Below, piece by piece: positions 43,000-54,309 of a stretch of 64,000 nucleotides of DNA; position 1 is the stretch's first letter; each line of letters begins with the position of its first letter. This DNA is from Hermatobates lingyangjiaoensis (taxonomy: Eukaryota > Arthropoda > Insecta > Hemiptera > Hermatobatidae). Location of the stretch: contig JAPFBL010000583.1 of assembly GCA_026182355.1 (NCBI GenBank), positions 62,001 to 126,000 of the forward strand, written 5' to 3'. A model generated the notes under the pieces. That model did no database searches and was not told the DNA's origin. It worked only from the letters and a program-made list of their open reading frames with translations. A program made the translations under genes and the position numbers.

Positions 43000-43444
43000 T
43001 ATGTTACACACATCTAGGCATTACTGGAAAAAAATATCAAAAACACTCATCGCAATTGAAAAACTGATAAATTTATGAAAACGTAAAATCAGTTTTGCTC
43101 GACACCCCCCCCAAATCACCACCGGCCACCATTATGACAAATTTCCATTTTTTTCCTGATAAAGTAAAGTTTTATGGTGATTTATCAGACTTGTGCATTA
43201 GAAAGGACCACTTTAAGAGGACCAGAGTGGTAGCACAATCAAGTAGACCTCACTTGACCTCATACTCGCGTATTCACCTTATTTGCTTGAAACATCCCTC
43301 TTTCTGTCTTCTAATATAGTATAAATAACAAAAATAAAAACTTTTAAAGTTTATTAAAACGTCCTTAAGACTTAAATTAATTGTGGTTAATATTATAAAA
43401 TAATTACTACCGAAAAATCTCTCTCTCTTTCTCTCACTCTCTCT

Positions 43445-43505
<61 letters not shown>

Positions 43506-43690
43506 ATAATTAGGGAGCAGATTTTCATTTATACAAATTTCGTTAAACACATTTTGCACCTTTGTTAAAAATTATTATTATTATTATTATTATTATTCTG
43601 TTTCACAACAACGTCCAGGAAGTTCATTATTGTGTTTTGACTCAACTCTTTGGTGAACTTTAAAACGGAGGCAGTTTTTAATTTCTCTAT
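43000..43690. other. Intronic DNA with microsatellites
   Basis: (CT)n then (TA)n at about 43415-43502 and (ATT)n near 43567-43597. No gene. Confidence 0.6.
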
Positions 43691-44070
43691 GTTTCCTTAT
43701 GTACATTGAACTGTATTTGTCCATATCGGATCATTTTTTTTATCGAAAAAGTATATATATATATATATATATATAAAAAGCTTTCACATAAACACGTGAA
43801 ATAACAATCAATGATCAAACCACAATAAGATAAGACCGCTTGTTACGGTTGAAAGATCTTAGTCTTGTTTTCCCATTTCTTATTGTGGTTTGATCATTGA
43901 TATATATATATATATATATAAAGATTTCACATAAACACGTGAAATAACAATCTTGTTTCACGTCAGAGTTGTTTCACAAAATCAGATTTTTTGACTCTGA
44001 CGAAGACCGCTTGTTACGGTTGAAAGATCTTAGTCTTGTTTTCCCATTTCTTATTGTGGTTTGATCAAAT
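43690..44070. mobile_element. Family B tail and two family A pairs
   Basis: 43690-43755: family B 3' tail only. 43776-43905: family A pair with a truncated minus arm. 43920-44068: family A pair whose plus arm holds an intact hammerhead at 43993-44035. Confidence 0.75.
43993..44035 (+). ncRNA. Hammerhead ribozyme, family A
   Basis: Stem I GACT (43993-43996) with AGTC (44032-44035). Core CTGACGA 43997-44003, extra A, stem II GACCG/CGGTT, GAA (44022-44024), stem III AGATCT (44025-44030), U17 44031. Confidence 0.85.
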
Positions 44071-44549
44071 ATATATAAATATAAAACAAGATTTCACATA
44101 AGCACGAGAAATAACAGTCAAGATCAAAGCACAATTTGATTTAGCTACCTGTAAGCACATAAACAACTAGGCCACCTCTTTTGGGCAGAATAACAACGGC
44201 ATTATTTAGAAAGCAGAAAAATATTTGGTTATGTTTACAATAATAATGTATATTATAAGTAAAAAGCACATTGGAACGTTAATTCAAAAAGCGAGAAATC
44301 ATACTTTCTGTTTAACTCTGTATCTGTCCCGCTTTGGATCATAAAAAAGACTACCGTAAGCTTGTCCTTTCGGCGATAATAAACTTTATATTAGCTATCT
44401 GGGTCTGATGAAAAGGGAAAGTCAAGCCTACAATGATCAAAACATTATACTGCATTAGAGAAGGAAAGAAAATTCATTACTTGTGCAATCTGTTATTGTG
44501 TTTCTTTTCCTCATATTGGAGGAATTCAAAAAATGCGTTTGCACGCACA

Positions 44550-44880
44550 CACCACACACACACACAAAGTTTAATATGAAACCCGTCTATTGACATTTCA
44601 TGAGTGCAGATGTAAACCTGGAGAAGAGTACAAAGTGTCTGAAACGCGTTGTTAGTTTTCATATTAAACTTTTTTTTTTGTGAGGAGACGTAATTTTTGA
44701 ATTCTTCCAATATAAGGAAAACCACACACAAGTTTCTCTGCTTCTTTTCCTCTGTAATAATGAATAACTAATCATATTACTAAACAATAGCTGCTTATTT
44801 CATGTGTGCTTCACATACATAAACAGGATTTAACAACACAAATCGTTTCCAACACTTAATATTCATCGTCAGGTTACATC
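44550..44880. mobile_element. Family C-like PLE fragments
   Basis: Plus block near 44630-44665 (GTGTCTGAAACGCGTTGTTAG) and a minus block near 44845-44872. Both lack a full core. Preceding 44070-44550 has no recognised feature. Confidence 0.55.
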
Positions 44881-44999
44881 TACAATCCAAATTACAATTA
44901 GTAAAAAAATTTTGAAACTGAATAAAGGAAAAACAACCAAAATTTATAATATATATAAATTAAATATATATAAATTATATTCTTATATATAATATATAT

Positions 45000-45505
45000 A
45001 CATATATACATTTCACAATGAATCACAAACACAGAACTAAGGAACAAACACACTTACTGTCTCTAATTTTCGGTTGAATCGACATCAGGAGAGTTAAGAT
45101 AGGGGCACCAAGACAGTAAGAGTGTGTTTGTTCCTTAATTCTGTGTTTGTGATTCATCGTGAAACGTTTGTTGTCCTTTTGGATCGTCTTCTTGTTTACA
45201 ATATACATATTGTTACGGTTGAAAGATAGTCTTGTTTTCCCATTTCTTATTGTGGTTTGATCGTTGATTGTTATTTCACGTGTTTATGTGAAATCTTTAT
45301 ATATAATATAAGGACTAATGTACTTAGTCCTTTCCTGCGCTTTCACCCTTTTAAAATACCACTCTTCCCTCCCACTCTTCTCAACTCCTCACCAGATGTT
45401 TTCTGCATCTAGTGTTCAGTTGGGTTTTTGACTCTGACGAAGACCGCTTGTTACGGTTGAAAGATCTTAGTCTTGTTTTCCCATTTCTTATTGTGGTTTG
45501 ATCAT

Positions 45506-45510
<5 letters not shown>
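45000..45510. mobile_element. Family B pair followed by two family A copies
   Basis: 45005-45205: B pair (minus arm truncated near GAATCGACATCAGG). 45208-45300: family A tail, plus. 45310-45508: longer plus-sense A copy containing TCCTTTCCTGCGCTTTCACC and the intact hammerhead at 45430-45472. Confidence 0.8.
45430..45472 (+). ncRNA. Hammerhead ribozyme, family A (reference copy)
   Basis: Stem I GACT (45430-45433) with AGTC (45469-45472). Core CTGACGA 45434-45440, extra A 45441, stem II GACCG/CGGTT (45442-45446 with 45454-45458, one G-U pair), GAA 45459-45461, stem III AGATCT 45462-45467, U17 45468. Predicted cleavage 45468/45469. Confidence 0.9.
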
Positions 45511-45546
<36 letters not shown>

Positions 45547-45609
45547 GATAAACGGAAACGGTTGGCAGGACAGATTACACTTAAAATAAACTATTTAGGT
45601 TTATTTTAA

Positions 45610-45639
<30 letters not shown>

Positions 45640-45645
<6 letters not shown>

Positions 45646-45740
45646 GATTTCACATAAACACGTGAAATAACAATCAATGATCAAACCATAAGTCTTGTTT
45701 TCCGATTTCATATTGTGGTTTGATCATTGATATATATATA
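45640..45740. mobile_element. Family A tail-only head-to-head pair
   Basis: Tails TTCACATAAACACGTGAAAT (minus sense) and TATTGTGGTTTGATCATTG (plus sense) meet near 45690 with no ribozyme left. Both sides adjoin TA repeats. Confidence 0.75.
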
Positions 45741-45841
45741 TAATCCCCTGGTTTTATAATATGTTTACCTAATGTAAATCTGTGCAGTACTCACACCAGA
45801 TTTCCTTCTCTATTTTCTTTTATTAAAAAGTGGTGGCAAAC

Positions 45842-45958
45842 CTGCTTTGAGAAGGTGGATCCAAGCCTCGTCAACATGTCGCAGACTATATGTCACATCA
45901 TTGGTTGGCAGCACTGACTGGAAGGGAGTTTGGTGTTTTTCCTCATCACCTGTAGATT
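45842..45958 (-). CDS. NWD-like protein, exon 4
   Basis: Acceptor TCATTTCAG at 45959; donor AAAGCAG|GTTTGC at 45841. Two bases, 38 codons and one base. The peptide starts STGDEEKHQTPFQ and ends YSLRHVDEAWIHLLKA. The RHVDEAWIHLL segment resembles the region NWD proteins carry after their winged helix. It is too short for an isolated call, but the phase fits both neighbours. Confidence 0.85.
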
Positions 45959-45984
45959 CTGAAATGAAAAAGAAAATAGTTTAG

Positions 45985-46265
45985 GTTGCAGTGTCAGTCC
46001 CACAAGAGAATAACATACATTGGACCTTTATGATACCACACAAAGAAGATTGATTCTACATTGGGAATCTTAAATTTTGCATAATTTAAGTGTATTTAGA
46101 GTAGGGATCTTTAACTAGTAGCTGATATCGTACAGGCTAAGGGACCGACCGACTGCTTAACGTCCTCTCTGAGGACGATATGAGGTGCTCAGACTTATTC
46201 AGCTCTCGCGTCGATAAATCCAGGACCAGAGGAGGTATTGAACCCCGGACCTAACACAGATGAGA
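45985..46265 (-). repeat. tRNA-derived SINE, minus strand, head incomplete
   Basis: Minus body with GTGTGGTATCATAAAGGTCC, then TTAAGATTCCCAATGTAGAA and a B-box region GGTTCAATACCTCC. The A-box end is lost near 46260. Confidence 0.7.
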
Positions 46266-46447
46266 TTCGATACACATTTTGATAACTCAGAGTGTTCGTT
46301 AAAATGTCGCTAAAAGCAGCACTGTAGTCTGATTTTAATGCAACTGTTTTCTGCAATAGAAAAATACCAAGCTAATAATTTACACTCATATAAATAATGT
46401 AACTTATATACTTTTTTCAAGTTCCTGTAATTAATTTTTTATTGATG

Positions 46448-46489
46448 TAGCCCTGAAGATGTCTATAAATACAGACGAAACTTTGGCTA
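46448..46489 (+). ncRNA. Hammerhead motif, family D variant
   Basis: Stem I TAGCC (46448-46452) with GGCTA (46485-46489). Core CTGAAGA 46453-46459, extra T, stem II GTCT/AGAC, GAA, then ACTT (one change from ACGT) and U17 46484. Confidence 0.7.
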
Positions 46490-46584
46490 AATATATACGA
46501 AAGGTTTTCACAGTTTGACATTAGACCAAACCTCAACAAAGAAAGAAAATAATTATTGAATATATGTGGTCGAGATAAGAAAAC

Positions 46585-46586
46585 AT

Positions 46587-46637
<51 letters not shown>

Positions 46638-46935
46638 AAAATAAGCAGCAGCTTCTGCATTGACCAATTTCTTGTTGACACTCTCTAGTTTTCGTATCAC
46701 TTTGCGATGAGACTCTGGTAGCTTCCAAAGAAGGTTAGCCAAAGACATTAACACACACATTATGCTTAAGGGAAGATCTGCTGCCATTGTAAAAATAAAT
46801 AAATAAATAATATAAAATTAATATATAATAATAATAAATGATGTTAAAATACATCGAAACGCGGCTAGGAAGGAGTTTATTTTCTTTTATTTGACCTAGC
46901 CCTCAATAAAAAAATATAGAATATAATATATATAT
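46585..46935. mobile_element. PLE N-terminal ORF block (minus) and family D tail (plus)
   Basis: On minus, 46787-46633 encodes MSLANLLWKLPESHRKVIRK then LVNAEAAAYFNN and enters (TA)n (46589-46632). The plus-sense piece 46838-46935 (ATACATCGAAACGCGGCTAG) is the tail half of the family D element seen at 20640. Confidence 0.65.
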
Positions 46936-47039
46936 ATTAATTAAATTTTTGTATTTTTTTTTTAATAGTTTTTTGGTTTTTTTTTGTTTGTTTTTAAATT
47001 CTCCAGGAACAGGTTTTAACTCACCTATATCTTTTCCAT

Positions 47040-47265
47040 TTTTAATCGTTTTATTTTAGATTTCGGTCTTCTTGACCATCTACGGGTTATTTTTGAACAC
47101 ATATCCATAGTATTTTAAAAAAACTATTTAACAATTTTATCTAAAACTTAATTTTAACACTCAAATAACATGATAGAAATATAAAGTAAACATTAAAACT
47201 GGCAGGTTGCAATTCCTAGTGTATGTCCACAGGTCAAAGAAGACCGAAACGCCGGTAATAATAAA
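47040..47265. mobile_element. Inverted pair with hammerhead-like blocks
   Basis: Minus block near 47060-47090 and plus block GGTCAAAGAAGACCGAAACG at 47233. Only stem II, GAA and ACGC-C remain; the core reads CAGGTCAAAGA. Confidence 0.5.
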
Positions 47266-47464
47266 TACGATTAAAAATGGACAGAAGATCATATGGTGAG
47301 TTAATATACCTAATTCCCTGGAGAATTTAAAGGACTAATACGAGATTTGGAAAAGAAATCCAAAAAACTGATAAAGACAAAAGTAGACAGAAAATTAGAT
47401 CTCACATGTATAAATGAAGGACTGTTCCCCAAATATACGAATTTCAAAATATATATATATCTTT

Positions 47465-47800
47465 AAATTACACAAAGCACGACACAGAAAAAAGAATAAA
47501 AAGAACACTTACAGAATTTAATATTTCAAACTGTTGTTCGTCCTCTCTTCTAGTCTACTCCTGATGACGAAAAACAATTCGAAATATTGAATTCTGTATG
47601 TGTTCTTTTTATTCTTTTTTCTGTGTCGTGCTTTGTGTAATTTAAAGTTTTGTAGTCCTTGTGGACCGTTTCTTCTATTTAGTACATTTATCTATATACA
47701 AAGTAAAGGTTTACCCAGACTCAGTCAGTTCTTCAGTTTCAAATTAAACTCTCATTGTAAACGTTTCGTTTTTTATTTAAAAACTTTTTCATAAGCAGAA
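47465..47800. mobile_element. Family E PLE pair and family J remnant
   Basis: Minus arm 47465-47545 and plus arm with core CTGATGA near 47561-47567, extra C, GAA/TTC stem II, GAA, ATAT, T17. At 47745-47800 plus-strand AAACTCTCATTGTAAACG and AAACTTTTTCATAAGCAGAA is a minus-sense family J remnant. Confidence 0.65.
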
Positions 47801-48610
47801 GTATAAAGTGTCACGTGTTAGTTCAAACTAGATGTTAATTGTTGTAATTGTTAGGACGTTAGATCGTAATTGTTTTTATGTCTTATGCGTGTAATACTTT
47901 TTTAAACGGACTTTTCAACTATAAAAACTTGAAAATTAAAAATAAATTTGTTTAAAATCGTTCAAAAACTATTTTTTTGTTTAAAGAGGTTGCAAGTTTA
48001 TTATATTTGTTTGCTAAGCCTGTTAATTTAATTTAACATTTTTTTTATGATTTTCTTTTTTTTTTTGTTTTTTTTTTATGGCAACATAGTCTAAACATAG
48101 ATCCTTGTTTGTAATTCCATTTAAATAAAAAATTTTGAGGACTTTCTGGAATTTGGAAGGTTAATGGATCATCACCGGCCATTGGGTGGGGGAGGGGGGG
48201 GGGGGGGGAGGAAAGTAGCATACTGACTGTTTTCAACATTTAATTAATTTATACCTTTGCTCTAAGCTATTTTAATTAGAATTTATATTTCATTGTGAAA
48301 TTCAAAATTTTACAATAGGGGGGGGGGGGGGGCGTAAAATCTTAGGACCGCTTCGGGGGGGGGGCAAAAATATTTTCTATACCCTGCTATTAGACAAACA
48401 CACAGTGTTACGTTGAACGTTTTCTTCACGCCTCGACTGGTTTCAAAACACGTCTATTGTCAAGAGAAAATTGTTTTGTAACTGAAAGACCATTCTCTCC
48501 TGACAATGGTTGAGTTCTGAATCCGGTTAAGGCGAAAGGAAGAAAACGTATTCAAAAGAGACACTTAATTTTTATTTTCATATTTTTAATAGTGATATTA
48601 TAGTTATAAT
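47800..48610. other. AT-rich DNA with G runs
   Basis: Poly-G runs near 48190-48210 and 48319-48333 sit in related contexts. An inverted TTCTTCACGCCTCGACTGGT-type motif near 48421 recurs at 50215. No gene. Confidence 0.4.
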
Positions 48611-48613
48611 TAC

Positions 48614-48808
48614 CTTTCGTTTCATGTTCACTTTTTTCATTAGTAGTTGTGTTGAAGTCACTGAAGAATAGATTGGCAACTTCAGCGTGAATACTGCTAA
48701 CCTCATCTTCATCAAAGCAGTATCTTCGGCTGGCCACTGTCGAAACCAGATCAGTCTTCCAGCAAAGAAGCATCCGCCCACTCATGAACTTGTGGTAAAT
48801 CAGGCCCT
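48614..48808 (-). CDS. NWD-like protein, exon 3
   Basis: Acceptor TTTAGTTTCAG at 48809; donor ACGAAAG|GTAATT at 48613. Two bases, 64 codons and one base. The first codon joins the C of exon 2 as CAG. The peptide includes GLIYHKFMSGRMLLCWKTD and SSIHAEVANLFFSDF. The I-H-x-E-V-A-N-x-F-F pattern resembles the helix that follows the winged helix in NWD proteins (IHRLLADFF-like). A SINE inserted 58 bp upstream of its acceptor. Confidence 0.9.
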
Positions 48809-48866
48809 CTGAAACTAAACAGCAGCCGGTCAGCAGTTCTGTAGTCAGTTTATTAGGCATAAACAT

Positions 48867-49179
48867 GGGGGCCAGGCTAGCTCAGTGGTTACGTGCTCAC
48901 CTCTGAACTGATAGGACCGGGGTTCAATCCTCACCTGGCCCTCGATTTATTCACGCGGGAGGTGAATAAATCTGAGCACGTTGTCCCTCGGAGAAGGACG
49001 TTAAACCGTCGGTCCCGAGCCTGTACGATGTCAGGTACTCGTTAAAGAACCCTAAATACATTGGAGTTAGGTAAAATTTAGGACTCCCACTGTAGAATCA
49101 ATCTTCATTGTGTGGTATCACAAAGAGCCAATGCTTGGCCTACGTGTGTTCCCTTGTGGGACTGCCACTGCAACCTAAC
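48867..49179 (+). repeat. Full-length tRNA-derived SINE with perfect target duplication
   Basis: TTAGGCATAAACAT flanks both ends (48853-48866 and 49180-49193). Head: CCAGGCTAGCTCAGTGGTTA (A box) and GGGGTTCAATCC (B box). Body GATTTATTCACGCGGGAGGT through CTCGTTAAAGAACC to GGACTGCCACTGCAACCTAA. No poly-A tail. Confidence 0.9.
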
Positions 49180-49294
49180 TTAGGCATAAACATTGCTTTT
49201 TATATGTTTTCTAACGCACACACTCATAAGGGGCGGAAAATGTGGCTCATTTATTATTTGGCACCTACTTTTAGTAATGGGTGAGCCACATTAC

Positions 49295-49400
49295 CTGTTG
49301 ATTCTACATTGGGAGTCCTAAATTTTTCCTAACTCAAGTGTAGTAAGAGTAGGAATCTTTAACGACTACCTGACATCGTAGAGGCTCGAGACTAACGCAC
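49295..49400 (-). repeat. Partial SINE body
   Basis: GATTCTACATTGGGAGTCCT and ATCTTTAACGACTACCTGAC match the SINE body in inverse. Confidence 0.75.
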
Positions 49401-50340
49401 AGTTGGGCAAAATCCCGAAAAGCGAAAAACAAGTTTTCTCATTCGTAATTTTACGAAAGCAGCTGGGTAGTTAGGTTCCCATAATGTCTATTTTCACGGC
49501 TAAATAAATTCAAAGGTTATACAGTAACGCTCTGCATCATTACAAACGTACCCGTTGAGAGAACAGCTGTTACACGACACAACGATCACAAGTCAGCCGT
49601 TATTTTAAACACGTGTCAAACTGTTCAGTTCTCAACAATCATCATAATTAAAAAATGGATAAAAATCGTGACGGTGAGTACAATATTTACGTGTATAATA
49701 AATTACTGAACAAAATAAGTTGAATTTACTTGCTTAATTATTAATATTTAAACAAAACCATACAATAATTTTTTTTTCAAAGTTGAAAACAGTTATAAGT
49801 TCCGCAGAGTTCCACAACGAATTTTATAAAAACTTCATTCTTTACTATTTGGTTATCCAAATGTCGAGAAAAAAATCTGCATTTTGCATTTCGTAAAACT
49901 TGATGTACGACAGATACAAAGTTAGTTTTTGTCAAATTTACATTAAAAATTAATTAATTAATTATCATTACATAAACATTGTGTAAATTTACTTATTTTA
50001 TGTACTTACTTTTTTTATCTATTATTTTAAAGCTCTAAATAAGTTTATTATTAATTTTACAGTTGTACGATATAATTATAATAATAACCATTGTGTATTT
50101 TTAAATTTGTTTTAAATGCGCGGGAAATCTTATGACCATCACGGGCGGCAAAAATAGTTGATACACCACCAACAAAACTATTAGACAAATACACCGGGTT
50201 TGCTCCAAAGTTTTCTTCCACGCTTCGACTGGTTTCGGAACACGACTATTGTCATTAGAAAACTGTTTTGTCTGAACAAAATCAACTCGGAACCGACAAT
50301 TTAACTTTCTCTCTTAGGAACAGACCAAGATTGTATATAT
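49400..50340. other. AT-rich intronic DNA
   Basis: No recognised gene; contains short motifs shared with 48380-48520. Confidence 0.35.
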
Positions 50341-50345
50341 ATATA

Positions 50346-50560
50346 TCAATGATCAAACCACAATAAGAAATGGGAAAACAAGACTAAGATCTTTCAACCG
50401 TAACAAGCGGTCTTCGTCAGAGTCAAAAAAGAGTTGGGTTTTTGACTCTGACGAAGACCGCTTGTTAGGGTTGAAAGATCTTAGTCTTGTTTTCCCATTT
50501 CTTATTGTGGTTTGATCATTGATTGTTATTTCACGTGTTTATGTGAAAGCTTTTATATAT
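50346..50560. mobile_element. Family A PLE pair, nearly symmetric
   Basis: The minus arm carries a complete hammerhead (about 50386-50423). The plus arm (50444-50486) has one stem II change (GGGTT for CGGTT). Both tails run to TA repeats. Centre AAAAAAGAGTTGGG. Confidence 0.85.
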
Positions 50561-50933
50561 ATATATATATATAAGCGATGTAAAAAAATAAAATTTGTGT
50601 GTTCTCAAAATAGTAAGTGGTCTGGTAATCTACGGAAACTTGACTCCTGACGAATAGAAAGTGGTCTCATGACTGATAGAAACCGGATTCATAGTTTATA
50701 GCAGGATGGTGACAAGCTCCTTTATAGTCCGAGAACATTTTTTTAAAAAATTTGAAAATTTTTCTAGAGCTGCGATTAAATACGTGTTTAAAAAGTATGC
50801 AAAAAAATTCATAAGAAACAATTAAATAATGTTTTAATATATAATAGCAGAAAAATGAAAAGGGTACTTTTATTGAGAACTACAAATAATCGTTCAAAAA
50901 GCCGCATGTGGCTAGCGAGACGTAAGTCTATAG

Positions 50934-51702
50934 CAGGGGTGTCAAACTCATTTGGTCTGGAGGACGAATACAGCTTAGTTTGATCTCAAGCGGCCCGTGC
51001 CAGCAAGCTAATTACAAAAATACATTGAGCTAACAATAAGTCTACCTTTTTCTTTGTACCAGTCACTAATACTAATACATAGTACAAAGAAGTATAAGTC
51101 AACTATAAAAATCTTTATTAAAATCCGACACTCTGGATCCACTATTATCCATTTTGACACAGATATTTCGCTGGTCAAGGTGCGAGGACAAAGGAAAAGT
51201 GGATAATACAGCGCGTACTAAAACACTGATGGATAGTATAATAACTGCATGTTTTTAAGGAAATTTGAGTAATTGAAGGGTAAAAATCTAATGAAATGGT
51301 CTCCACATATAAAACTTTTAATGATATAAACAACGCGTTTCGAAATCGTAGTGTTCTTCCTCAGGCATTAACTAAAAAATACAATGAAACCAGAGAGTTA
51401 TGTATAGTACAAAGTAAATGAGTACAAAAAATTAATATAAAATAAAATTATATAAAATAAAATAAAATTAATATAAAATATTTTATATTAATTTTTGTAC
51501 TTATTTACTTTGTACTATAGATAACTCTCTGGTGTCATTGTTATTTTAGTTAATGCCTGAGGAAGAACACTACGTGTTCGAAACGCGTTGTTTATATCAT
51601 TAAAAGTTTTATATGTGGAGACCATATCATTAGATTTTTACCCTAGAATGAGTAAATAATACCACATAATAACTGATTGCACTACATTAGAAATTTGAGT
51701 AA

Positions 51703-51735
<33 letters not shown>

Positions 51736-51820
51736 CGAGTTTAATTTAAACCTGAAGAACCGACCGAGTTCCAATAAACTTTAGTTTTGTTTTTCTATTC
51801 CACGGTCGATACTTTTATCA

Positions 51821-51853
<33 letters not shown>

Positions 51854-51932
51854 GTATATATATAATAATAATGCAGATTTATCTCCCGAACCATACTAAA
51901 CCCCCAAGTGGGCCGTATATTTGACACCTGTG
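50934..51932. mobile_element. hAT-like element interrupted by PLE copies
   Basis: Ends CAGGGGTGTCAAACTCATTT and inverse of CACAGGTGTCAAATATACGG. Flanks GTCTATAG and GCTTATAG give an 8-bp duplication with two mismatches. No transposase. A family C pair (51270-51690) and J-like fragments on (TA)n (51705-51865) are inside. Confidence 0.8.
51270..51690. mobile_element. Family C PLE pair nested in the hAT-like element
   Basis: Arms contain ACGCGTTTCGAAATCG (minus) and the plus hammerhead: core CTGAGGA 51557-51563, extra A, GAACAC/GTGTTC, GAA, ACGCGT 51583-51588, U17 51589. Between them lie an AAATTAATATAAAAT-rich centre and CTATAGATAACTCTCTGG. Confidence 0.8.
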
Positions 51933-52147
51933 GCTTATAGGAATTGGTATCGTGACCTATAAAAAGTCGTCATTAAAACTCGTGAATTTAAAAAGTCGTG
52001 AAAGTGACCTCGTGATTCATAGAACTATATTTTTGTTTTTTCTCATCAGGAAATATATCTAAAATCTATTAAAAACGATTTCACCGTTCTTTTTGTTTTA
52101 CAGCAGACCGAAAATGGTCTCTCAAAGTCACTTTAGTTCATAAACCA

Positions 52148-52179
<32 letters not shown>

Positions 52180-52187
<8 letters not shown>

Positions 52188-52785
52188 CCATATAGACAAA
52201 GAAACATAGAGAAATCAAAAGAACACACTTACAGTCTCTAATTTTCGGTTTGAACCGTCTTCAGGAGAGATAAGAGAGGGAAACCAAGCGCACTGGTTCA
52301 GAGACGGTTGGAGACCCGTTATTTGTCCGTTTTGGATCGTATTTCCAACAAAAAAGTGTATATATATATAAATATATATATATAAGGATTTCACATAAAC
52401 ATGTGAAATAACAATCAATGATCAAACCACAATAAAAAATGGGAAAACAAGACTAAGATATTTCAACCGTAACAAGCGGTTTTCGTTAGAGTCAAAAACC
52501 GAACTGACTCTGTTGGGTTTTTGACTCTGACGAAGACCCCGCTTGTTACGGTTGAAAGATCTTAGTCTTGTTTTCTCATTTCTTATTGTATATATATAAA
52601 TATATATATAGTCTCCAACCGTCGCTTCACAAGTGCGCTTGGTGTCCCGTTCTCAACTCTCCTGATGACGGTTCAACCAAAAATTAGAGACAGAACGTGT
52701 GTTTGTTCCTTAGTTCTGTGTTTGTGATTTATCGTGAAACGTTTGTTGTCCTTAAATATCGTTTTCCTGTTTACAATATATATAT
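52180..52785. mobile_element. Cluster of family B, A and B PLE copies
   Basis: 52180-52365: B pair, plus arm reduced to the tail. 52385-52595: A pair, plus arm with two inserted C after AGAC. 52610-52780: plus B copy with core CTGATGA but GAA changed to AAA. Confidence 0.75.
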
Positions 52786-52799
52786 ATATATATATATAA

Positions 52800-53075
52800 T
52801 ATATATATATATATATTAGTATAAATGGGCAGCAAATCTTCTTGAAGACAAATGGAATTAAAGTATGCAGCAGCTTCTGCATTAACGACCTTTTTGCTGA
52901 TGGCCTCGATTTTTCTAACTATCTTCCGGTGATGCTGAGGCAACTTCCATATATGCTGGGCCAGAGACATTGAGAAAACCAATATCAAACAACTTTAATG
53001 GATCACAAAAACACTGGGTTTAAACAAGCTTTCGACCACACATTGGTCATCTTCGGGTTACACTACTATTTAATT
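52800..53075 (-). mobile_element. Family F PLE unit: hammerhead, ORF start, (TA)n
   Basis: On minus: hammerhead-like CCGAAGA, T, GACC/GGTC, GAA, AGCT, U17 (about 53058-53025), then ATG near 52964 opening MSLAQHIWKLPQHHRKIVRK, then KKVVNAEAAAYFNSICLQED and LLPIYTNI running into (TA)n. Best-preserved copy of this N-terminal block. Confidence 0.75.
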
Positions 53076-53250
53076 AATGAATGTTAATATAATTAACTGA
53101 AAAGTAATTTTTAAAATTAAACATAACAATTTTAACAAATATAAAACAAACGATACAGCGGGTGAGAGGAAAACAAAGAGCAGGTTCCAGCAGGGTTGCA
53201 ACAACATAGAGCTTTGCCCCTCAATTGCTATCAACCCTACTGGGCTCTAA

Positions 53251-53283
<33 letters not shown>

Positions 53284-53371
53284 ATATATATATATATATT
53301 TATATTTATATATATATATATATTTACTAAACACATAATTATCAAGTTATTTCAATATTAAAAATGCTTAC

Positions 53372-53599
53372 GCATAACATGCCTGACAGCACAGAAAGTG
53401 TCAAAGTTAAAGAAACCATCTTGAAGCCGAAGAGGTTCATCTCCTGATGTTGGCATAAGGAGTTCTAGAAGTTCTGCCTCGCTTAGGCCAAAAGCGGTTA
53501 GGGAAAGGAAAGCGCTGAGGCGTTTCATTGCTGCAACTCCAAACTGTTTTTCTAGAGCTTCTAGCTTGTTCTCCAATACTGCTTGCAGCTCATCAGCTT
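53372..53599 (-). CDS. NWD-like protein, exon 2 (winged-helix region)
   Basis: Acceptor TTTTCTTGCAG at 53600; donor GTTATGC|GTAAGC at 53371. Two bases, 75 codons and one base. The first codon joins the G of exon 1 as GAA. The peptide contains ENKLEALEKQFGVAAMKRL, then LSLTAFGLSEAELLELLMP. The F-G-L-S-E-x-E-L-x-E-L-L stretch is the conserved start of the winged-helix segment behind NACHT in NWD/APAF-like proteins. Confidence 0.9.
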
Positions 53600-53689
53600 C
53601 TGCAAGAAAACAAACAAACAATAACTTTCAGTAGCATCCAACCCGTGACTGAATTTTTGGGTTCGTATAATAGTAAATGTTTTGTTAAG

Positions 53690-53888
53690 ATATTTAATAG
53701 TGAGGTTATATTAAAGCCAAGAAGTGGATCAATCACTCTTTGTACTACCTCCAGGAATAACCATCTCCCATTTAGATATTTATACTATGCATAAATGGAA
53801 CATTACATATTATATACCCAAAAGAGATTGAACTATGTTTACTTATAGTAAAGTTGAGTGTAGGCCACTCCAGATTTTTTTTTAATAT
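53690..53888 (-). repeat. Dispersed ~180-bp repeat, minus strand
   Basis: CTTTGTACTACCTCCAGGAA, AACCATCTCCCATTTAGATA and GTTGAGTGTAGGCCACTCCA are inverse matches to 27262-27440. Confidence 0.7.
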
Positions 53889-53900
53889 TACCTCACTATG

Positions 53901-54242
53901 TGGGGGCCAGGCTAGCTCAGTGGTTACGTGCTCACCTCTGAACTGGTAGGACTGGGGTTCAATTATAAATCGAGGACCTGGCCCTCGATTTATTCACGCG
54001 GGAGGTGAATAAATCAGAGCACGTCGTCCCTCAGAGAAGGACGTTAAACCGTCGGTCCCGAGCCTGTACGATGTCAGGTACTCGTTAAAGATCCCTACTC
54101 TAAATACATTTGAGTTAGGCAAAATTTAGGACTCCCATTGAATTGATTGAAGAATCAATCTTCATTGTGTGGTATCACAAAGGGCCAATGCTTGGTCTAC
54201 GTGTGTTCCCTTGTGGAACTGCCACTGCAACCTCAGCTAACC
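53901..54242 (+). repeat. Full-length tRNA-derived SINE with target duplication
   Basis: TACCTCACTATG at 53889-53900 and 54243-54254. Head and body as at 48867, with an extra ATAAATCGAGGACCTGGCC after the B box that mirrors the next bases. Confidence 0.9.
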
Positions 54243-54309
54243 TACCTCACTATGAGTTGTACTATGAGTACGTAGTACAATTGAGGTACTATGAGTTTTA
54301 TAAATTTCT

